Shown: in pieces, positions 59,273 through 64,000 of the stretch
How positions within the stretch are numbered: position 1 is the first letter of the stretch
How the letters are laid out: every line of letters starts with the position of its first letter
Source: Treponema sp.
GTDB lineage: Bacteria; Spirochaetota; Spirochaetia; Treponematales; Breznakiellaceae
Assembly: GCA_031256035.1 (NCBI GenBank)
Contig: JAIRRJ010000067.1
Location: forward strand, 1-64,000
DNA length: 64,000 nucleotides
Reading direction: 5' to 3'
Made by a program: the position numbers and the translations under genes
The notes under the pieces: model-generated
The model's input: only the letters and a program-made list of their open reading frames with translations
Databases searched by the model: none
What the model was told of the DNA's origin: nothing

Positions 59273-60019
59273 ATGGAAATTATCAAAGTACGGGAACTGG
59301 CTAAATCTTTTGGAAGTCTTCAGGTACTGAAAAATATTTCCTTTTCCGTAAATCAGGGTGAAATAGTCGCGGTTATCGGTCCTTCGGGTTCGGGAAAATC
59401 CACTCTGCTGCGCTGTGTTACCCACCTTGAACTGGTGGACGGAGGGAGCATCACCCTGACAGGAAGGGACATGGTCAAAGACGGCGTTTATGCTCCGCCG
59501 GAAGCGCTGCGGGAAATATGCCTCAAAGTCGGGCTTGTTTTCCAGAACTTCAATTTGTTTCCCCATTTTTCAACAGAGCGCAATATCACAGAGGCGCAAA
59601 TGCACGTACTGCGCAGAACAAAAACCGAAGCGCGGGAACGGGCATCGGCGCTGCTTGAAAAGATGGGGCTTTCCGATAAGGCAAAATCCTATCCCTTTGA
59701 ACTTTCCGGCGGTCAGCAGCAGCGCGTTTCCATTGCGCGCGCACTCGCCCTTGACCCGCAGGTGCTTTTTTTTGATGAACCCACCAGCGCGCTTGATCCT
59801 GAATTAACCGGAGAAATCCTCAGCGTTATACGAAACCTTGCAAACGATAAAATGACCATGGTCATCGTTACCCACGAAATTCCCTTCGCCCGCGAACTTG
59901 CAGACCGGGTTCTGTTCATGGACGGCGGCGTTATTATCGAAGAAGGCACAGCCGCCGACATAATCGACAATCCGCGCATGGAACGCACAAAAACATTCCT
60001 GGCGCGGCTGTCGCGTTAA
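59273..60019 (+). CDS. Amino acid ABC transporter ATPase (GlnQ type)
   Basis: 248 residues. Walker A IGPSGSGKSTLL, Q-loop LVFQNFNLFPH, signature LSGGQQQRVSIARALA, Walker B VLFFDEPTSALDPE, His in VTHEIPFA. Typical polar-amino-acid importer ATPase. It converges with rpoC; the two stops are adjacent (60019/60020). Confidence 0.94.
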   Translation: MEIIKVRELAKSFGSLQVLKNISFSVNQGEIVAVIGPSGSGKSTLLRCVTHLELVDGGSITLTGRDMVKDGVYAPPEALREICLKVGLVFQNFNLFPHFSTERNITEAQMHVLRRTKTEARERASALLEKMGLSDKAKSYPFELSGGQQQRVSIARALALDPQVLFFDEPTSALDPELTGEILSVIRNLANDKMTMVIVTHEIPFARELADRVLFMDGGVIIEEGTAADIIDNPRMERTKTFLARLSR

Positions 60020-63000
60020 TCAATCATCATTATCATCAGTGACGGTATTGGTATAATCTTCCTGATAGGATGCCTCCGCTTCAGCAAGTTCCAAGGCTTC
60101 CTGCTTGCGCCTTTCAAGAATTTCGTGCATATACTCGTCCAAGTCCTGACTATCCTCGTCAAAGAGTTTGATGTCGCGGTAGCGTTTCATGCCTGTCCCT
60201 GCGGGGATGGGATGCCCAATGATGATGTTTTCTTTCAGTCCCCGAAGATAGTCGGTAGAGCCTGCAATCGCCGCATTGGTGAGTACCCGTGTCGTTTCCT
60301 GGAAGCTTGCCGCCGAAAGGAACGAATCAATATTGAGAGACGCCTTGGTTATGCCTTGGAACATCGGCTGGGCGATAGCGGGTTGTCCGCCTTCGGCAAT
60401 TACGCGGGCATTTTCTTCGTGGAAGCGGTATTTGTCTACTGTTGAGCCGTAAATAAACTTTGTGTCGCCGACAAAGCGGATTTCCACTTTACGCATCATC
60501 TGCCGGATAATAACGCCGATGTGCTTATCGTTGATTGTTACACCCTGCAGGCGGTAAACCTGCTGGATTTCATCCATCAAGTAACGCTGCAGTGTGCTTT
60601 CACCCAGTATATGGAGCACGTCATGAGGATTGGTCGCACCCATGCAGAGCGCTTCTCCGGCTTCCACCGAGTCACCGTCACGCACCAGAAGCCGTTTGCT
60701 CATGGGAATTAAATGCGAGAACTCTTTTCCGAAGGCGTCAGTTACTATGACTTTCCGCTTGCCTTTGGCAATGCCCCGGAAATAAACAGTTCCTGAAACC
60801 AGCGCCAGAACGGCGGGGCTTTTGGGTTTGCGGGCTTCGAAAAGCTCGCTGACTCTGGGAAGACCGGAAGTAATGTCCATAGCTTTTGCGGACTCTTTCA
60901 GGGTCTTGGCAATTGTCCGTCCTGCCTTGATCTTTTCTCCTTCATCAACCTGGATGTAAGCGCCGCCGGGGAGGAAATAAGACGCCATTTCATTGCCGTG
61001 TTCATCAACAATAAAAATGCGCGGCTGTTTGCTTTCATGCTGGAACTCGGTTATAAGCTTTTCAATATTGCCGGTATCTTCGTCAATTTCCTCTTTCATT
61101 GTTGTGCCAAGAATAATATCTTCGTACTTAACAATTCCGCTTGCTTCCGCGATAATCGGGTCGGAGAACGGATCGAAAGTAGCGATTGTTTTTTCAGCAT
61201 CAACAACGGTTCCCTTCTGCACTTCAAAATCGGAGCCGTTCCTGATTTCAATTTTTTGATCCTGTCCGATAAGGCAAAGAGTGTCGCCTTCCGGTTTTTT
61301 CAAAACCAAGGCATAAGCGATTTCGGGTGAAATAATTTCCTTTCCGCCGCGGTTAATGATTATGTCGCCGCGGTTGACTCTCTTGCCGTCCGCAGTCAGC
61401 AGCTTGTCGCCTTTTTCAAGCTTGTACTCTCTCATAACCTTGTTGACAATAGCATGACCGCGCCTGGTAAAGAGCCAATGTCCGTTTTCAAGCCGTATGT
61501 GAGTCCCGGCAACATCCCTGATGTAGACCGGATATTTCAACATGATACGGCTTTCTTCACTGACCTTGGTGGCGACACCGCCGATGTGGAAGGTGCGCAT
61601 GGTAAGCTGAGTACCGGGCTGGCCGATTGACTGCGCCGCAATCGTTCCCACCGCTTCACCGATGTCCACCGCGCGGTTTGTGGCAAGGTTGCGTCCGTAA
61701 CACTTACGGCAGACTCCGTATTTCGCTTCACAGGTAAGTACCGTCCTGATTCGCACGGTGTCGACTCCGGCGGCGTCAATGATGGCGGCAACCTCTTCGG
61801 TGATTTCTTCGTTCACATCGACAATGATTTCGCCTGTGATAGGCTGCCTTACCCGTTCCAGGGTAAACCGCCCGATGATACGATCGCTTAACGGTTCAAC
61901 AATATCTTCGCCGCTCTTGATTGCCGTATAGGTAATTCCGTTTATGGTTCCGCAATCGTCCTCGTTCACCACCATATCCTGTGCAATATCCACAAGGCGG
62001 CGGGTAAGGTAACCTGCCTCGGCGGTTTTAAGAGCCGTGTCGGCAAGCCCCTTGCGCGCGCCGTTGGTGGAAATAAAGAATTCAATAACGGAGAGGCCTT
62101 CCTTAAAGTTTGAACGGATGGGAAGTTCAATGATTTCCCCCGAAGGTTTTGCCATAAGGCCGCGCATACCCGCAAGCTGGCGGATCTGGTTGCGGCTTCC
62201 GCGCGCGCCGGAGTTCGCCATCATATAAATGGAGTTGAAACCGTCTCTGTCCGATTCAAGCGTCTTCATTGTAATACCGGTAAGGTCTTCGTTGGTTTTT
62301 GTCCAGACTTCAACAACGCGGTTATAACGCTCTTCCTGTGTGATGTGCCCCTGCCGCCATTGTTTTTGAATTGACTCAACATCCTTGTTTGCCTTTTCGA
62401 TCATATCCGGTTTTTCTTTGGGCACAACAATGTCGTCTACGCCGATGGTGGCGCCGAATATTGTCGCATAACGATAGCCGGTAGACTTAATGGTGTCCAG
62501 CATCCTTACCGTAGTCCAGGAACCTTTTTCCTTGAACACATGCTCAATAAGTGCGCGCAATTCCTTGTCTTTAAGTTCGTAATTTATAAATGGAAGATCA
62601 CGCGGCATTTCTTCGTTAAAAACAAGTCTTCCGGCGGAGGTAACGATTGTGCCATCTTCGCGGGGTTCCGCTGCATGGCCAACCTTGTCCCAGACAGTTC
62701 GCTTAACCGGCGGTTTTACCCTGATAGCCGCTTCCCAGTCCAGGGCCTTGCTTTCCACCGCCATCATAACTTCATCGGTGGTGGAATAATATGGTATTCT
62801 GTCTCTGGTTTCCGCTTTTGATGAACCGGGGCGCTTTGCGTGGGTTTTGATCCTTGTAAGGAAGTTGATCCCCAAAACCATATCCTGAGAGGGGAATACT
62901 ATTGTCTTTCCGTTGGCGGGGTTAAGGAGGTTTCTTGCCGAAAGCATCAATGTCCAGCACTCCATCTGGGCTGCTTGGGTAAGAGGCACATGTACCGCCA

Positions 63001-64000
63001 TCTGGTCGCCGTCAAAGTCGGCGTTAAAAGCGTGGCAGACAAGGGGATGCAGCTTGATAGCCTTTCCCTCAACCAGCACTGGTTCAAACGCCTGAATACC
63101 CAGCCGGTGCAGGGTCGGAGCGCGGTTCAGCAGCACCGGATGCTCCTGCACAACTTCATCAAGAATTGCAAAGACTTCGGGAGTTTCCTGTTCAACCAGC
63201 ATCTTGGCTTTTTTGATATTGAAGACAACATCCTTGTCTACAAGTTTTTTCATGATGAAAGGCTTAAACAATTCCAGCGCCATTTTTGTGGGAAGCCCGC
63301 ACTGCCACATTTTAAGATCAGGCCCGACTGTAATAACCGAGCGGCCTGAGTAGTCAACACGCTTTCCCAAGAGGTTCTGACGGAACCGTCCTTGTTTTCC
63401 CTTGAGCATATCGCTGATCGATTTAAGTGGCCTGTTCGATGAACCTTTGACCACTTTCTTTTTCTTGGAATTGTCAAAGAGAGCGTCCACAGCTTCCTGC
63501 AGCATACGCTTCTCGTTGCGGATAATGATGTCGGGTGCATTGAGGGTTTGCAGTCTTTTAAGCCGGTTGTTCCGGTTGATGACCCTGCGGTACAGATCGT
63601 TTAGATCGCTTGTTGCAAAACGCCCGCCGTCAAGCTGCACCATGGGGCGCAGTTCGGGAGGAATTACCGGAATTACGGTGAGGATCATCCACTGGGGTTT
63701 GTTTTTTGAGTTGCGGAAATTTTCGACAATATCGATTCGTTTAAGAAGCCGTTTGTCGCTCTTTGCGCCCTTTTCGATCATTTTTGCGCGTAACTCAGCC
63801 GCCATTTGATCCATGTCAATATTTTCCAAAAGGGTGCTGATCGCCTCGGCGCCCATGCCGGCTGTGAACGCTCCGCCGTAACGATCCTGAACATCATTGT
63901 ATTCTTCTTCCGAAAGAAGCTGCCCTTTTTTCAGGTTTGTATCGCCGGAATCAATGACAATGTATTTTTCATAGTAAAGCACCGAACGCAGAGCAGTGGT
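60020..64000 (-). CDS. rpoC: RNA polymerase beta' subunit, C-terminal part
   Basis: 1327 codons are present and the frame is still open at the right edge ([20 protein letters not shown]), so about the first 100 residues are missing. The active-site motif [14 protein letters not shown] is intact, as is the second zinc site ([14 protein letters not shown]), the [30 protein letters not shown] bridge/trigger region and the C-terminal [29 protein letters not shown]. An acidic C-terminal tail ([15 protein letters not shown]) follows. Essential; its presence shows this is chromosome. Confidence 0.97.
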   Translation of the reverse strand, partial: TTALRSVLYYEKYIVIDSGDTNLKKGQLLSEEEYNDVQDRYGGAFTAGMGAEAISTLLENIDMDQMAAELRAKMIEKGAKSDKRLLKRIDIVENFRNSKNKPQWMILTVIPVIPPELRPMVQLDGGRFATSDLNDLYRRVINRNNRLKRLQTLNAPDIIIRNEKRMLQEAVDALFDNSKKKKVVKGSSNRPLKSISDMLKGKQGRFRQNLLGKRVDYSGRSVITVGPDLKMWQCGLPTKMALELFKPFIMKKLVDKDVVFNIKKAKMLVEQETPEVFAILDEVVQEHPVLLNRAPTLHRLGIQAFEPVLVEGKAIKLHPLVCHAFNADFDGDQMAVHVPLTQAAQMECWTLMLSARNLLNPANGKTIVFPSQDMVLGINFLTRIKTHAKRPGSSKAETRDRIPYYSTTDEVMMAVESKALDWEAAIRVKPPVKRTVWDKVGHAAEPREDGTIVTSAGRLVFNEEMPRDLPFINYELKDKELRALIEHVFKEKGSWTTVRMLDTIKSTGYRYATIFGATIGVDDIVVPKEKPDMIEKANKDVESIQKQWRQGHITQEERYNRVVEVWTKTNEDLTGITMKTLESDRDGFNSIYMMANSGARGSRNQIRQLAGMRGLMAKPSGEIIELPIRSNFKEGLSVIEFFISTNGARKGLADTALKTAEAGYLTRRLVDIAQDMVVNEDDCGTINGITYTAIKSGEDIVEPLSDRIIGRFTLERVRQPITGEIIVDVNEEITEEVAAIIDAAGVDTVRIRTVLTCEAKYGVCRKCYGRNLATNRAVDIGEAVGTIAAQSIGQPGTQLTMRTFHIGGVATKVSEESRIMLKYPVYIRDVAGTHIRLENGHWLFTRRGHAIVNKVMREYKLEKGDKLLTADGKRVNRGDIIINRGGKEIISPEIAYALVLKKPEGDTLCLIGQDQKIEIRNGSDFEVQKGTVVDAEKTIATFDPFSDPIIAEASGIVKYEDIILGTTMKEEIDEDTGNIEKLITEFQHESKQPRIFIVDEHGNEMASYFLPGGAYIQVDEGEKIKAGRTIAKTLKESAKAMDITSGLPRVSELFEARKPKSPAVLALVSGTVYFRGIAKGKRKVIVTDAFGKEFSHLIPMSKRLLVRDGDSVEAGEALCMGATNPHDVLHILGESTLQRYLMDEIQQVYRLQGVTINDKHIGVIIRQMMRKVEIRFVGDTKFIYGSTVDKYRFHEENARVIAEGGQPAIAQPMFQGITKASLNIDSFLSAASFQETTRVLTNAAIAGSTDYLRGLKENIIIGHPIPAGTGMKRYRDIKLFDEDSQDLDEYMHEILERRKQEALELAEAEASYQEDYTNTVTDDNDD

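Noticed and set aside
1-64000. Search for tRNA or rRNA genes and CRISPR arrays.
   Set aside because: No cloverleaf-like sequence, rRNA motif or regularly spaced repeat array was recognised by eye; a covariance-model scan was not possible.

Overview
The window is about 64 kb of a bacterial chromosome with roughly even base composition. The gene set (Sec-type lipoproteins, a von Willebrand A-like lipoprotein, a DUF6062/HIT/FMN-binding lipoprotein cluster, a beta-barrel protein ending in Phe, GH3 glycosidase) suggests a spirochaete, most likely a gut Treponema; this is inference from gene content, not from a marker gene. A long but incomplete rpoC lies at the right edge.

Left flank (1-6932): partial phospholipid acyltransferase, YegS/DgkB-type lipid kinase, divergent GH3 glycosidase, RecQ-like helicase, a one-TM protein, a DUF433/DUF5615 (VapBC-like) pair, and the 3' part of a split outer-membrane-protein gene.

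Prophage (6933-43935, about 37.0 kb): a complete-length transposable (Mu-family) siphophage. It has inserted into the outer-membrane-protein gene; the 5' part lies at 43936-44276 and the junctions share the duplicated bases AGCTGC. The two ends carry matching inverted 15-bp transposase-type sites. From a central immunity region (14.2-15.2 kb) a 16-gene early operon runs leftward (Ner-like, Gam, MuA-like TnpA, MuB-like TnpB, GemA and small Cys-rich proteins). The LexA-like repressor and accessory cassettes run rightward, followed by a LuxR-type regulator, early structural and lysis-like genes, Mu-type head genes (DUF3486, terminase, portal, MuF), a methyltransferase, a lysis cassette, protease/scaffold, decoration and capsid genes, and a lambda-type tail module (G/GT frameshift, tape measure, DUF1833, NlpC/P60, J, fibres). 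Cargo genes (lipoprotein, ORF6N) lie near the right end.

The prophage looks trapped. TnpA has an in-frame deletion that removes two of its three catalytic acidic residues, and at least three genes carry -1 frame breaks. Against that background two features look like functional recoding or overlap: a T-run plus stem-loop joining portal to MuF, and two almost completely overlapping 137-codon spanin-like genes. MuF ends in a PD...ExK nuclease-like domain, as in MuF polymorphic toxins, without an evident immunity gene.

Right flank (43936-64000): an XRE regulator with a 14-bp inverted operator pair, a DUF6062-HIT-FMN-binding operon, a hybrid histidine kinase/HD-GYP response regulator pair, znuABC behind a BRO-family gene, an aldo/keto reductase, a PD-(D/E)XK protein, a von Willebrand-like lipoprotein, a polar amino acid ABC operon, and rpoC. 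A short dispersed repeat (ATATATGGCGC-N13/14-GCTTTAGT) occurs four times in the host flanks, twice as an inverted pair.
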